From NCBI GenBank assembly GCA_030148085.1, contig JASBUF010000067.1, positions 62,001-126,000 of the forward strand: a stretch of DNA of 64,000 nt, given 5' to 3'. Shown one piece after another: positions 1 through 9,846 of the stretch. How positions within the stretch are numbered: the first letter of the stretch is position 1; each line of letters starts with the position of its first letter. Under the pieces are notes generated by a model. That model saw nothing but the letters and a program-made list of their open reading frames with translations, did no database searches and had not been told where the DNA came from. A program made the position numbers and the translations under genes. This DNA comes from Methylophaga sp. (GTDB lineage: Bacteria > Pseudomonadota > Gammaproteobacteria > Nitrosococcales > Methylophagaceae).

Positions 1-1447
1 ACCAGACAAACTCTAATGGCGCAGGCGTGCTGCCAGACAAGCTTAAGCCAGGTTCACCATCTTTGGCCGCTTTGACCGGATAAAACGGGATCGCATCATA
101 AATAAAGGGCGTGTCCTGTCGATCGAACAGCGTATTGACCGCATCGACCAAGCGCTTGTGTGAGCGCCAGTTGGTATCCAGACTGAATTCATTTTCTGAT
201 GCTTTCTTCGCATTGAGATAGGTAAAGATATCGGCGCCACGGAAGCTGTAGATCGCCTGCTTGGGGTCACCAACAAAAAATACCGGCTGTTCGCTGCCCG
301 CGAAGATACTGCTGAAACACTCGTACTGAATCGGATCGGTGTCCTGAAACTCGTCAATCAGCGCCGCCTTAAACTGTTGACGAATGCGTGCAGCCAGCTT
401 TTCACCTTGCTCCCCTTTCAAAGCTTGCTGCAAGTTAATCAATAGATCATCAAACGCCTGCACCTTGCTCTGCAGCTTGCGTTTGGGCAGTTCATCACAG
501 AGGTATTGAGCCAACTGTTGATGAAGATGCTGAAGTTGAAGCTCACGCCCCTGCATCAGCATTTGCATGGCGTCATGAAGTGCCTCACAAGCATCCCATA
601 AACTGAGTTCTGGCAATGCTTTATTTTTCTTTAGCGCCCCTTCCAACTCACTGCGGGTGAACTTGATGAACTTATCGAACAGCTGACTCGGCACCTCAGG
701 GCTATTCATCAACTGCTGCATCTCAACAATCCAGCCCTCAACACTGGCTTTACGGTATTTGTTGCCATTCAGCAGATCGGCATCTCGCAGAACCGCGAGC
801 GCTTGCTCTGCTTCCTGCAGCCAACGCTGACGAACATGAGCGAAGTTGCTATCAACCAATTGTTGGGCTGCATTAACGTCTATCGTCGGTAAAGGCAGGT
901 AATGCAGATACGGCTTCCCAGGTAGGCTACCCACCGCACTTAACAAGGTCTCCGGCGTCAGCTTCTGCGACAACACAAAGCGGGCAAAGGCTTTATCAGC
1001 GGTGCTGATGTAACGCCGCCAGAAGTCATCCACTACGGCCTGTTTAATGTCCTGCTCATCCGTCACCATTTCCATATCAAAGAAATGACCGCTCTCAAAG
1101 GCAAAGTCCTGCAAGGCGCGTTGGCAAAAGCCATGAATAGTAAAGATGGCAGCTTCATCAAAGCTCTGAATCGCCAGTTTCAGGCGCTTTAGCACCATTG
1201 GGTCGGCATCGTCATTCTTCGCGAGAGCCTGCCTTTCATCCACCAGCCGTTTTCGCAGGCGGCTGCGTAGTTCTTCGGTCGCTGCACGAGTATAGGTTAC
1301 GACCAGGATCTGACTGACTTCCAGCTGCTTTTCCGTGACCAGACGGCAGTAGAGCTCAGCCAGCGTGAAGGTCTTACCGGTACCGGCACTGGCCTCAATC
1401 AGATTGATGCCCTGCAGTTCAACAGTTTTGGCGTCAAACAGCTTCAT
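1..1447 (-). CDS. recB: RecB, exonuclease V beta subunit (N-terminal part, truncated by window edge)
   Basis: This is the N-terminal third or so (about 482 codons) of the SF1A helicase-nuclease subunit of RecBCD, which loads on double-strand ends and unwinds and degrades DNA until Chi. Translating the minus strand from the ATG at 1447 gives MKLFDAKTVELQG followed by a Walker A box EASAGTGKT (residues about 18-26) and the TYTRAATEELR segment typical of RecB/UvrD helicases. The start codon overlaps the recC stop as ATGA, so the two are translationally coupled. The frame stays open to base 1; the C-terminal nuclease domain, and presumably recD, lie to the left of the window. Confidence 0.95.
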   Translation of the reverse strand, partial: MKLFDAKTVELQGINLIEASAGTGKTFTLAELYCRLVTEKQLEVSQILVVTYTRAATEELRSRLRKRLVDERQALAKNDDADPMVLKRLKLAIQSFDEAAIFTIHGFCQRALQDFAFESGHFFDMEMVTDEQDIKQAVVDDFWRRYISTADKAFARFVLSQKLTPETLLSAVGSLPGKPYLHYLPLPTIDVNAAQQLVDSNFAHVRQRWLQEAEQALAVLRDADLLNGNKYRKASVEGWIVEMQQLMNSPEVPSQLFDKFIKFTRSELEGALKKNKALPELSLWDACEALHDAMQMLMQGRELQLQHLHQQLAQYLCDELPKRKLQSKVQAFDDLLINLQQALKGEQGEKLAARIRQQFKAALIDEFQDTDPIQYECFSSIFAGSEQPVFFVGDPKQAIYSFRGADIFTYLNAKKASENEFSLDTNWRSHKRLVDAVNTLFDRQDTPFIYDAIPFYPVKAAKDGEPGLSLSGSTPAPLEFVW

Positions 1448-4400
1448 AGCTCGCCTCCCTGCAGATGCTGAACAATCGGCAGATATACCTGCTTGGCGAT
1501 TTCGATAAAGTCATCATTGAGGGGAGATTGTTTAACCACCAGTTGATGGTAAGCATCATCCTGCTCAGCAGTGAGCTGCCCCTGACCTCGCCAACTATTT
1601 TCCGCTTTAGCTAGGGCCTGCTCCGGATTTTTTCCCTCAGACAACTTGAAGTATTCCAGACTGGTTTTATCGAAAAACGGTAATGGTTGATGCAACCCTT
1701 GCCAGTACAAAGTGAGTAGCCGAGAGAATATCTGGGTCGGACTGGTGACAGGTAAAAACTGATACAACTTATCCTGCAAGACTAATGTCGTTTCCAGCTG
1801 CACTCCTTCCGGCCGCAAGATATTGAGCAGCAAATGATCAATCCACGCTGCAATGATGTCTTTGCCTTTGGGTTTTGCCAGCCGGTAACGTAACAATCCC
1901 TGCTGGCTGATGCCTTCAAGTTGCCCACCTAGCCTGAAACCATCAATATTAAGGTCGACCGGAGAGCTCATCGATGGTGAGTCAGGCAGGTTCGGTGCGA
2001 GGGTTTCGATAAAAGCGTTGACGGTTTGTGATTCCTGCTCATACCAGGCTTCACCCAATTCTCCCTGTGGCAACACACCCATCGCAGCAATCACAGGCTT
2101 GAGGCCTTCATCACTGAACTGAGTCAGGTTCGCTTCCAGTAATTGCTGACGCAGCTGCCAGCTTTCCAGCCCATCCAAGGTAAAGGGCTCGCGGCTTTCC
2201 AGCTCTTCATCCTCGAGTTCTAGACGTATATTCAGTCGCTCCCGTAGCAGGAACTTGATTGGGTGAGCAAAGAAACGGGCTAATTGATTAGCGGTGAGAT
2301 CACGCCAGCTGGCATCGGCTTCATCCAGTACAGTATCGAACCAATCAACTGATGGAACCATGTCTGACAATGGACACTGCGCCGCATTGAAGCTGAATAA
2401 CTTGGCATTCTCGCCATTGAAATAGCGTTTACTGAACGGCTGCAGTGGATGCTGCGTTTTAATTTGCGTGAGAATATCGGCCCCTTGCTCCGTTTCAAAA
2501 CGCTCACATAGCAGATCCTGCAAATCACTGATCAGCACCGATGGCGGCACTTCGCTGTTGTCGACAATGCTGGCACCAACGTAGCTGATGTAGAGCGTTT
2601 GCTGTGCCGATAAAAGCGCTTCCAAAAACAGGTAGCGGTCATCATCACGGCGGGAGCGATCACCTTCACGGTGATCCTGAGACAGCAAGTCAAAACTCAG
2701 CATCGGCTGACGACGAGGGAAGACCTCGTCATTCATACCAATCAGACAGACCACCGAAAACGGAATACTACGCATCGGCACCATACCGCAGAAGGTCACA
2801 CCGTGCCCCATAAAGCGGTGCGTTGTATCAACCGCATCCAGATGCGACTGTAACCAGCTGTGAATCAACTCGATGCTGACTTCCTGCTCAAAGCTGGCGT
2901 GCATAGCACTGTCCTGCAAGCGATCAAGCTGGCTGCGAATAGCGTTTAATTCGCTATCAAAAACGTCGTCTTCTAGCCCCTCAGTATCGAAAAAAGCATC
3001 CAGACAGGAAGTCAGTTGGGCTTGCCAATCAGCAATGGTTAATCGTCTGTTTAGTTGCTTACGCCAATGTGCCAGTGCATCAATAAAGCTGCATAAGGCC
3101 GCCACCATGCGCGCCTTATCACCGCTGATGCCATCCATTGCCAGTTGGCCATCAAACAAACGCCACTGCTGACCCGGCTCAGTCATCGGCATCGCCATGC
3201 CGAGCATCAATCTATCGAGGCCGGCACGCCAGGTATTCGCATCGCTGGCAGGTAGTTCAAGCTGCTGTTTATCACCACTATCGAGTCCCCAGCGTGTGCG
3301 TGTTTCACCACACCACTGCCGGATCCAAGTCAAACCGGCATCATCCAGCCCAAAGCGATTCTGCAGTGCCGGACATTCCAGCAAGGCAATAACGGTATCC
3401 ACATCAAAACGTGATTGTGGCAACTGCAGCAGGCTGAAGAAGGTAGTGATGAGCTGACTTTCCTGCTGGCCACTGCTGTCGGCAATACTGAATGGAATGC
3501 GGTGCTTTTCTTCGGTGGCAGCGAATACCGCTTCAATCCACGGTGCATAGAGATCAATATCCGGCGTCATCACCACAATATCGGTCGGCGCAAGGCTGGG
3601 ATCTCGCTCAAACATGGCCAATAGCTGGTCGTGCAGGACTTCAATTTCACGCATAGCGCTATGGCAGACATGGATTGCTACCGACGTATCATCAGCCTCA
3701 ACAGCCGTCTTTTCGCCGGGTTCGAGTAGATACATATCGCGCTGCAGTTCGGCGAGCATTGAGCCGCCTTCCGACTCAATAAACAAGGTGTCTGCTTCAT
3801 GCGTCGTTTCCTGCAACTGGCGGAAGAACTCCATGCCCTGCTTGCCCAGACTCGCGAGTAACGGATGACCGGGTTCAGCCTCAATGACTTCGTCGAAATT
3901 AAGCTGCAACTGCTCTCGTTGGAGCTGTTTCGGATCACGCAAATCGCCCCAGTAAAACTCGCTTGGCGACAGATAATAAAAGGTGATATCGACAAAACGG
4001 GCTAATAAGGCAAAGGTCTGCAAATACACTGGCGGCAACGCTGAAATACCGACAATGCTGATCCGTGATGGCAAGCCCTGCGGCGCTGAGGAGGCCTCGG
4101 TCAGCTGCTGATGCATCTTCTGTAATAAAAAGGCACGGTGTTTGGGTTCAGGATCATGCTCCGTGAGCCTATGCCATAACTGACTCTGCCATGAGTCGGT
4201 ATCGCCCTGCTCCCAGCGGTTCACCCAGTCCGGGCGATACATCAGGTATTGGTCAAAGGTATCGGCGATACGTTCGGCCAGTTGATAGCGTTTGAGTTCA
4301 TCATCACTGCCCGCCAGATAGGCCGCTACAGGCTCAAAACCGGGCAGCTCAATACTCTCAGGCAATAAGGCATAAATACGCCAAGCAAGCGAGGATTTCG

Positions 4401-4656
4401 CATAGGGTGACTGAAGAGGGATATCCGGCCACAATTCACGAAACAAATCCCAGATATAGGCAGACGGAAACGGAAATGTCAGGTTAGCTGCTATGCCGTG
4501 ATGCTGCGCTAGAAACAATGAGATCCAGCGCGATAATTCGTTACTCTGAACAAGGATAGTTTCAGCTTCAAACGGCCCAAGTGGCGCTTCACGCTGTTGC
4601 TGGGCGAGATGATTCATCAACTGCACCAGCGTGTTGCTGTAAACGACCTTGAGCAT
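1444..4656 (-). CDS. recC: RecC, exonuclease V gamma subunit
   Basis: RecC is the Chi-recognising, catalytically dead helicase-fold subunit of RecBCD. The 1070-residue length fits the family. Near the N-terminus it reads NELSRWISLFLAQ (residues about 38-50) and in the middle GMNDEVFPRRQ (about 690-700), both typical of RecC/AddB-like proteins. Translation starts at ATG 4656 and ends 4 bp inside recB. A divergent promoter region of about 117 bp separates it from msrAB. It should be co-transcribed with recB; the identification rests on family motifs, length and the recC-recB order. Confidence 0.95.
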   Translation of the reverse strand: MLKVVYSNTLVQLMNHLAQQQREAPLGPFEAETILVQSNELSRWISLFLAQHHGIAANLTFPFPSAYIWDLFRELWPDIPLQSPYAKSSLAWRIYALLPESIELPGFEPVAAYLAGSDDELKRYQLAERIADTFDQYLMYRPDWVNRWEQGDTDSWQSQLWHRLTEHDPEPKHRAFLLQKMHQQLTEASSAPQGLPSRISIVGISALPPVYLQTFALLARFVDITFYYLSPSEFYWGDLRDPKQLQREQLQLNFDEVIEAEPGHPLLASLGKQGMEFFRQLQETTHEADTLFIESEGGSMLAELQRDMYLLEPGEKTAVEADDTSVAIHVCHSAMREIEVLHDQLLAMFERDPSLAPTDIVVMTPDIDLYAPWIEAVFAATEEKHRIPFSIADSSGQQESQLITTFFSLLQLPQSRFDVDTVIALLECPALQNRFGLDDAGLTWIRQWCGETRTRWGLDSGDKQQLELPASDANTWRAGLDRLMLGMAMPMTEPGQQWRLFDGQLAMDGISGDKARMVAALCSFIDALAHWRKQLNRRLTIADWQAQLTSCLDAFFDTEGLEDDVFDSELNAIRSQLDRLQDSAMHASFEQEVSIELIHSWLQSHLDAVDTTHRFMGHGVTFCGMVPMRSIPFSVVCLIGMNDEVFPRRQPMLSFDLLSQDHREGDRSRRDDDRYLFLEALLSAQQTLYISYVGASIVDNSEVPPSVLISDLQDLLCERFETEQGADILTQIKTQHPLQPFSKRYFNGENAKLFSFNAAQCPLSDMVPSVDWFDTVLDEADASWRDLTANQLARFFAHPIKFLLRERLNIRLELEDEELESREPFTLDGLESWQLRQQLLEANLTQFSDEGLKPVIAAMGVLPQGELGEAWYEQESQTVNAFIETLAPNLPDSPSMSSPVDLNIDGFRLGGQLEGISQQGLLRYRLAKPKGKDIIAAWIDHLLLNILRPEGVQLETTLVLQDKLYQFLPVTSPTQIFSRLLTLYWQGLHQPLPFFDKTSLEYFKLSEGKNPEQALAKAENSWRGQGQLTAEQDDAYHQLVVKQSPLNDDFIEIAKQVYLPIVQHLQGGEL

Positions 4657-4773
4657 AAACCGATTTATCCCTAAAAATAGCTGTGTTTTGTTGTCTAAAG
4701 AAGCATTCTACAGTGAAACATTTAGCCTGTTCATGCATCAATAACAGGTAAGCAACAATCAGGTAATGACGCC

Positions 4774-5730
4774 ATGACTAATCAATATAAAAAAGACGCA
4801 GACAAAATTGACCAACTGGATGCCATGCAATTTCGTGTCACCCAGCAATGCGGCACCGAACCGCCGTTTATGAACGCCTATTGGGATAATAAGGCTCCCG
4901 GGCTGTATGTCGATGTCGTCTCCGGTGAACCTCTGTTCTCTTCAACTGACAAATTCGATTCTGGCACCGGCTGGCCGAGCTTTACCCGCCCTGTTGAAAC
5001 AGAAAATGTGACTGAACATAGCGATGAAAGTCTCGGCATGGTGCGCGTCGAAGTACGCTCACAACATGGTGACTCGCATCTGGGCCATGTGTTTCCGGAC
5101 GGCCCGATCGAACGCGGTGGACTTCGCTACTGCATCAATTCAGCCAGCCTGCGGTTTATCCCGAGTGACCAACTGGAACAGGAAGGCTACGGCGAATATT
5201 TGCCTTTATTCGAAGCAAAAAAAGCAGTTGAAGAAGAAACGGCTGTTCTGGCTGGCGGCTGCTTCTGGGGCATGGAAGAATTATTCCGTCAGCAACCGGG
5301 CGTGTTGCGAACCCGCGTTGGTTACACCGGCGGTCATGTGCCGGATGTGACCTATAAGGATGTGAAAACCGGCACTACTGGCCATGCAGAAGCCATTGAA
5401 GTGGTGTTTGATCCGACCAAGATCAGCTTCCGCAAACTGCTGATCTTTTTCTTCAGCATGCATGATCCCACCACCAAAAACCGTCAGGGTAATGATTTAG
5501 GTGATAGCTATCGCTCAGCGATTTTTTGCCTCGACAGCTCGCAAGCTGTCACAGCCAGCGAAGTCATTAAAGCGTTGGATGCCAGCGGTAAACTGCCCGG
5601 CCCGATTGTCACCGAAGTCGTCAAAGCCAGTCCGTTCTACGAAGCCGAACCGGAACATCAGAATTACCTGCAGCATTACCCGAATGGCTATACCTGCCAC
5701 TGGGTAAGACGTGACTGGCAGCTGGATTGA
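4774..5730 (+). CDS. msrAB: Fused peptide methionine sulfoxide reductase MsrB-MsrA
   Basis: A bifunctional repair enzyme that reduces both methionine sulfoxide diastereomers in proteins. Residues 1-150 are MsrB, with the conserved SGTGWPSF segment (about 63-70), [10 protein letters not shown] and the catalytic Cys120 in [11 protein letters not shown]. Residues about 155-318 are MsrA, with its catalytic Cys163 in GGCFWGMEE, followed by the GYTGG and GHAEA elements. The MsrB half lacks the paired CxxC zinc ligands of zinc-type MsrB. There is no signal peptide, so the protein is probably cytosolic, whereas the fused MsrAB of Neisseria is exported. The order B then A is one of the two known fusion orders. 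It stands alone, divergent from recC. Confidence 0.95.
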   Translation: MTNQYKKDADKIDQLDAMQFRVTQQCGTEPPFMNAYWDNKAPGLYVDVVSGEPLFSSTDKFDSGTGWPSFTRPVETENVTEHSDESLGMVRVEVRSQHGDSHLGHVFPDGPIERGGLRYCINSASLRFIPSDQLEQEGYGEYLPLFEAKKAVEEETAVLAGGCFWGMEELFRQQPGVLRTRVGYTGGHVPDVTYKDVKTGTTGHAEAIEVVFDPTKISFRKLLIFFFSMHDPTTKNRQGNDLGDSYRSAIFCLDSSQAVTASEVIKALDASGKLPGPIVTEVVKASPFYEAEPEHQNYLQHYPNGYTCHWVRRDWQLD

Positions 5731-5791
5731 CACACCCCGGTAATCCACTCATGATGCGGTGAGAGTACGATTTTCTATACGGCTGAACATT

Positions 5792-6472
5792 ATGCGAATT
5801 TTGTCTGTTGAGGACGACAAAGACATTCTGAAATACATCTGCAAAGGACTTGAGCAGGCAGGTCATACCGTAGACGCTGCCGATAATGGTCGGGATGGTT
5901 TATTTCTGGCTACCACGGAACAGTATGACGTCATTGTCGTTGACAGAATGATGCCCCAACTTGATGGAATCACACTGATAAAAACCCTACGTGGTGCAGG
6001 TAACCACACACCGGTGATCATCCTGAGTGCTCTGGCTGATGTCGATGATAAAGTCGTAGGGTTACGGTCTGGTGGTGATGATTACCTGACCAAACCCTTT
6101 GCCTTTGCAGAACTTCAGGCACGTATCGAGGTATTGGCAAAACGTGGTCAGCCTTCTGCCAGTGACAGCGAACACTCTCTCAGAGCTGGCTCACTTGAAG
6201 TCGATTTACTCGCCAGAACCGTCAAGCGTGACGGTCAAACGATTGAATTGCAGGCCCGGGAATTCAAGTTACTGGTCTACCTAATGCGGCATAAAGGTCA
6301 GGTCGTCACCCGCACCATGCTTCTGGAGCACGTTTGGGATTACCACTTCGATCCACAGACGAATGTGATCGACGTGCATATCAGTCGATTACGCAGCAAA
6401 CTGGATAAAGGCTTTGACACTCCTCTGATACGGACGGTACGTGGTGCAGGATACGCCATCTCCGACTCATAG
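5792..6472 (+). CDS. OmpR/PhoB-family response regulator
   Basis: DNA-binding response regulator of 226 residues. The receiver domain (1-115) has the acidic pair in SVEDD, the phospho-acceptor Asp in VVVDRMMP (about residue 51) and the KPFAF lysine (about 102). The winged-helix domain (about 130-225) ends in RTVRGAGY, the usual OmpR-family C-terminal hairpin. I chose ATG 5792 because an upstream GTG (5759) would add 11 residues before the start of the receiver fold. The sequence is closest by eye to the CusR/CzcR/QseB group, but no metal or signal can be assigned. Its 3' end overlaps the histidine kinase by 32 bp. Confidence 0.9.
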   Translation: MRILSVEDDKDILKYICKGLEQAGHTVDAADNGRDGLFLATTEQYDVIVVDRMMPQLDGITLIKTLRGAGNHTPVIILSALADVDDKVVGLRSGGDDYLTKPFAFAELQARIEVLAKRGQPSASDSEHSLRAGSLEVDLLARTVKRDGQTIELQAREFKLLVYLMRHKGQVVTRTMLLEHVWDYHFDPQTNVIDVHISRLRSKLDKGFDTPLIRTVRGAGYAISDS

Positions 6473-7736
6473 CTCCCGCCGCTACGTCAAAAGCTCCAGC
6501 TTTGTCATGGCACTACTGTTCACCGTGCTCTGCGGTGCCGCAGCAACCAGTCTTGGTTTTTTTATCAACTATTTCACCAAAGGCCACTTCGTTCACAGCA
6601 CCGAGTCGCTACTGGAAACTCAAATCGCCTATGTGGATGCGCTCGGGGTAGATCAAGCACGGCTGAACACCGATGGCGAGTATGTTTTTCTGACAGCGGA
6701 TGGCACCTTACCGGACTCGATTGAATCGAAGATCACAGTACTGACAGAAGGGATCATTGTTTACCAAGCGCCCGAAAAAGAAAAACATTTCGCCGCTAAA
6801 GTGCACAGATTGGCTGATGGCCGACGTCTGCTGGTTTCCACTGACATCACCGATGTATCTAACGATTTCCGTTTTATGCAGTGGCTGGGCCTCGGCAGCA
6901 TTGTATTTGTCATGCTGGTCGTGTTTGTCAGCTACATCATCAGTATTTTTGTCGTCACCGGCACCAACGAGATTGCTGGCACTGCTCGCGACATCATTAA
7001 AACCGGGGATTTGTCGCGACGAATTGAAGTGAAATCGGGCTGGGATGATCTTAGTAATATGGCCAGTGTGCTGAATCTATTACTGGATCGCATTGAGGTG
7101 CTGATGCAGGGGGTTAAGCAGGTCTCAGACAATATTGCCCATGATCTGCGTCGTCCTTTAACACGGCTACGCAACCACATTGAAAGCCTGGATTCATCAG
7201 CCGAGCATGATGAGTTACTGCGTGAAGTGGACCAGCTGATGACGACCTTCAATGCCCTACTCCGCATTTCACGTATTGAGCAGGAAAAGCAACGCAGTCG
7301 TTTCCGCGAGACAGAGCTCTCTGACATTCTTCGTGATGTGATTGAGCTCTATGAACCCGTGGCGGAAGACAGGCAAATCCATATCAACTCAGCGCTCATG
7401 AGCTACTCCCTCAATGCAGATCGGGATCTGTTATTTCAGGTCTACGCCAATATTCTCGATAACGCGATCAAATACACACCAGATAACAGTACCATCAAGC
7501 TTAAGATGCAGCATGACGGCACTAAAATCACGGTATCTGTTGAGGATAACGGTCAGGGTGTAGAGGAGTCAGAACTGAACCGGATCTTTGATCGTTTTTA
7601 CCGTAGTGACGAGGCTCGCCATTCACCCGGGAATGGCCTCGGTCTGGCTCTGGTCAAAGCGGTGATTGAGTTACATGATGGCGAGGTTTGGGCCGAACAG
7701 GCCGATCCCGGACTAAGAATCATTACACGTTTGTAA
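6441..7736 (+). CDS. Two-component sensor histidine kinase
   Basis: Partner kinase of the preceding regulator. A first membrane helix (about residues 22-45), a periplasmic segment of about 100 residues, a second helix (about 148-172) and a HAMP linker precede the dimerisation box with phospho-acceptor His in DNIAHDLRRPLTRLRNH (about residue 233). The ATPase core follows with the N box DNAIKYTPDN, G1 DNGQG, F box RFYRSDEARH and G2 GNGLGLALVKA. The start is uncertain: tandem GTG codons at 6441 and 6444 lie inside the regulator gene, and a later ATG would cut into the first membrane helix. The deep overlap implies translational coupling. The stimulus is unknown. Confidence 0.9.
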   Translation: MVQDTPSPTHSSRRYVKSSSFVMALLFTVLCGAAATSLGFFINYFTKGHFVHSTESLLETQIAYVDALGVDQARLNTDGEYVFLTADGTLPDSIESKITVLTEGIIVYQAPEKEKHFAAKVHRLADGRRLLVSTDITDVSNDFRFMQWLGLGSIVFVMLVVFVSYIISIFVVTGTNEIAGTARDIIKTGDLSRRIEVKSGWDDLSNMASVLNLLLDRIEVLMQGVKQVSDNIAHDLRRPLTRLRNHIESLDSSAEHDELLREVDQLMTTFNALLRISRIEQEKQRSRFRETELSDILRDVIELYEPVAEDRQIHINSALMSYSLNADRDLLFQVYANILDNAIKYTPDNSTIKLKMQHDGTKITVSVEDNGQGVEESELNRIFDRFYRSDEARHSPGNGLGLALVKAVIELHDGEVWAEQADPGLRIITRL

Positions 7737-7782
7737 TTGTTCGGACAGTTTCCAGTAACGCAGACTCTGACAAGATTTAGAC

Positions 7783-9030
7783 ATGGATGTAGCAATCATC
7801 GGAACAGGTATCTCAGGCTTAGGAGCGGCGTATCTTCTTCACCCGCACCACAACATCACTGTGTTTGAAAAAAACGCCTACATTGGTGGTCACTCTCGCA
7901 CAGTTGATGTGAAACACAGCGGCAAGTCTATCCCGGTCGACACAGGGTTTATCGTCTTCAATGACTGGAATTACCCTAATCTACTGGGCCTGTTCAACGA
8001 ACTGGATGTGCCGTATCAGAAAAGTGATATGTCCTTTGGCGTCTCCATTAATGACGGCTGGCTGGAGTATGCCTCAGGCGGCTTGTTTGCTCAGAAGAAA
8101 AACCTGTTACGTCCTGACTTCTATCGCATGCTGGCTGATGTGATCCGCTTTAACCGTCAGGCTTCAAAATTCATAGAAAAAGACCCAACCATCAGTCTGG
8201 GGGCTTGCCTTGATGAGCTGAACATGGGGAACTGGTTTCGCCAGTATTATCTGCTGGCCATGGGCGCAGCCATCTGGAGTTGCCCGCTTGAAACGGTGAT
8301 GGAATTCCCCGCCAGTACCTTTGTTCGCTTTTTTAAAAATCACGGCTTATTGAATTTGGTACGGCGCCCGCAGTGGTACACCGTCTCAGGCGGCAGTCGA
8401 GAGTATGTGAGTCGGCTCACCGCTTCATTTAAAGACCGGATTCGGTTGAACGCAGCAGTGTCGAGTGTGCACCAGGCAAAAGACAAGTGGTGCGTGGTGC
8501 AGGACAACGGTGAGAGTGCGCTGTTCGATCAGGTTATTTTTGCCTGTCATGCCGATCAAGCCATGTTGATGTTTCTTGACGCCACCGATGAACAGCGAGA
8601 GGTGATTGATGCTTTTCGCTATCAGCAAAACCAGATCATTCTGCACAGCGACACCCGCTTTATGCCCAAGCAGCGACGTTGTTGGTCGAGTTGGGTGTAT
8701 CTGTCAGAAACGCAGCGAGATGACAAACCCGCCGTTTCATTGAGTTACTGGATGAATAATCTGCAGGGCTTACCACGGGCTCTGCCGCTACTGGTCACGC
8801 TGAATCCAGGCACCCGACCTGCTGATGAACTGATACATGACGAACATGTGTTCACCCACCCTATTTTCGATGAAAAAGCGATCCAGGCTCAGGGAAAAAT
8901 CCCCTCAATCCAAGGCCAGAACGGTATCTGGTTCTGTGGAGCCTATCAGCGCTACGGTTTCCATGAGGATGGTTTACTCAGCGCAGTGAGAGTTTGTGAG
9001 CAGATGGGAGTCCCAATCCCATGGCACTAG
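7783..9030 (+). CDS. FAD/NAD(P)-binding amine-oxidase-like oxidoreductase (COG2907 type)
   Basis: Flavoprotein of 415 residues with an N-terminal Rossmann dinucleotide site GTGISGLGAA (residues 7-16), the acidic end of beta-2 in VFEKNAYIGGH (about 27-37), and a C-terminal FAD-contacting segment WFCGAYQRYGFHEDGLLSA. It belongs to the predicted NAD/FAD-binding proteins found beside DUF1365 and Cfa in many proteobacteria. By that context I infer that it acts on membrane acyl chains, as a desaturase or dehydrogenase-like enzyme. The substrate is not demonstrated. It opens a tight eight-gene plus-strand series only 46 bp after the histidine kinase and overlaps DUF1365 by 10 bp. No strong Shine-Dalgarno precedes it. 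Confidence 0.85.
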   Translation: MDVAIIGTGISGLGAAYLLHPHHNITVFEKNAYIGGHSRTVDVKHSGKSIPVDTGFIVFNDWNYPNLLGLFNELDVPYQKSDMSFGVSINDGWLEYASGGLFAQKKNLLRPDFYRMLADVIRFNRQASKFIEKDPTISLGACLDELNMGNWFRQYYLLAMGAAIWSCPLETVMEFPASTFVRFFKNHGLLNLVRRPQWYTVSGGSREYVSRLTASFKDRIRLNAAVSSVHQAKDKWCVVQDNGESALFDQVIFACHADQAMLMFLDATDEQREVIDAFRYQQNQIILHSDTRFMPKQRRCWSSWVYLSETQRDDKPAVSLSYWMNNLQGLPRALPLLVTLNPGTRPADELIHDEHVFTHPIFDEKAIQAQGKIPSIQGQNGIWFCGAYQRYGFHEDGLLSAVRVCEQMGVPIPWH

Positions 9031-9785
9031 ATCATCACATCATCGCTGGTGAGGTGATGCATGCCCGACTCTCCCCCAAAAAGAACGCGTTCAAGTATCA
9101 GACCTGTTATGTCTCGATCAATCTCTCTCGCCCAGACTCACTACCCATCAATCGTAACCATTTCGGACTACTCAGTTTTTACGACAAGGATCATGGTGCA
9201 TCTGACCACAGCGATCTGCTGACTTGGGCGCGCTCTATCCTCACAGACCATGGTCTGGCTTATCTCAAAGGCGACATCGTGTTGGTCACCATGCCGCGAG
9301 TCATTGGTTATGTCTTCAACCCAGTGAGCTTCTGGCTTTGTCACGATGAACAGGGAAGTTGTCGTGCCATTTTGTGTGAGGTCAACAACACCTTTGGTGA
9401 GCGTCATGTATATCTCTGCGCCCATGATGACCACCGGCCAATCACGCGTTTTGAAACGCTTGAAGCCGAAAAAGTGTTTCATGTGTCACCGATGCTCAAG
9501 CGTGAAGGCCATTACCGCTTCCGCTTCGATCTCACAGCCGAACGCTTCGCTGTGTGGATTGATCACTATGACGGTGATGGCAACAAGCTATTGGCTACCT
9601 GGCTGATTGGTGAAAAAGAAACTATGACAGCGGGCCGTTTACGTTCGGCTTTTTTCCGCTTCCCGTTAATGACGCTAAAAGCCATCGTACTGATTCACTG
9701 GCAGGCGCTGAAATTACTCTGCAAGGGTATTCCCTACATTAGCAAACCGGCTCAAAAGCACCACCGTGTGACTACAAGTAAATAG
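9021..9785 (+). CDS. DUF1365 family protein
   Basis: Protein of 254 residues in the DUF1365 (COG3496) family, which has no established biochemical function but is very commonly found between an FAD oxidoreductase and a cyclopropane-synthase-like methyltransferase. Recognisable segments are GEVMHARLSPKKNAFKY (about 9-25), MPRVIGYVFNPVSFWLC (about 91-107) and the CEVNNTFGERHVYL block. There is no signal peptide. The C-terminal region is mildly hydrophobic and basic and may associate with membrane. Its start, ATG 9021, lies inside the preceding gene with GGGAG about 10 nt upstream. I infer a role in the same acyl-lipid modification pathway as its neighbours. Confidence 0.88.
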   Translation: MALDHHIIAGEVMHARLSPKKNAFKYQTCYVSINLSRPDSLPINRNHFGLLSFYDKDHGASDHSDLLTWARSILTDHGLAYLKGDIVLVTMPRVIGYVFNPVSFWLCHDEQGSCRAILCEVNNTFGERHVYLCAHDDHRPITRFETLEAEKVFHVSPMLKREGHYRFRFDLTAERFAVWIDHYDGDGNKLLATWLIGEKETMTAGRLRSAFFRFPLMTLKAIVLIHWQALKLLCKGIPYISKPAQKHHRVTTSK

Positions 9786-9846
9786 ATTACAAAAACGTAA
9801 TACTGCGTTAAGCAGACAGTAAGGTCACCACAGCTAGGGTAGACAC

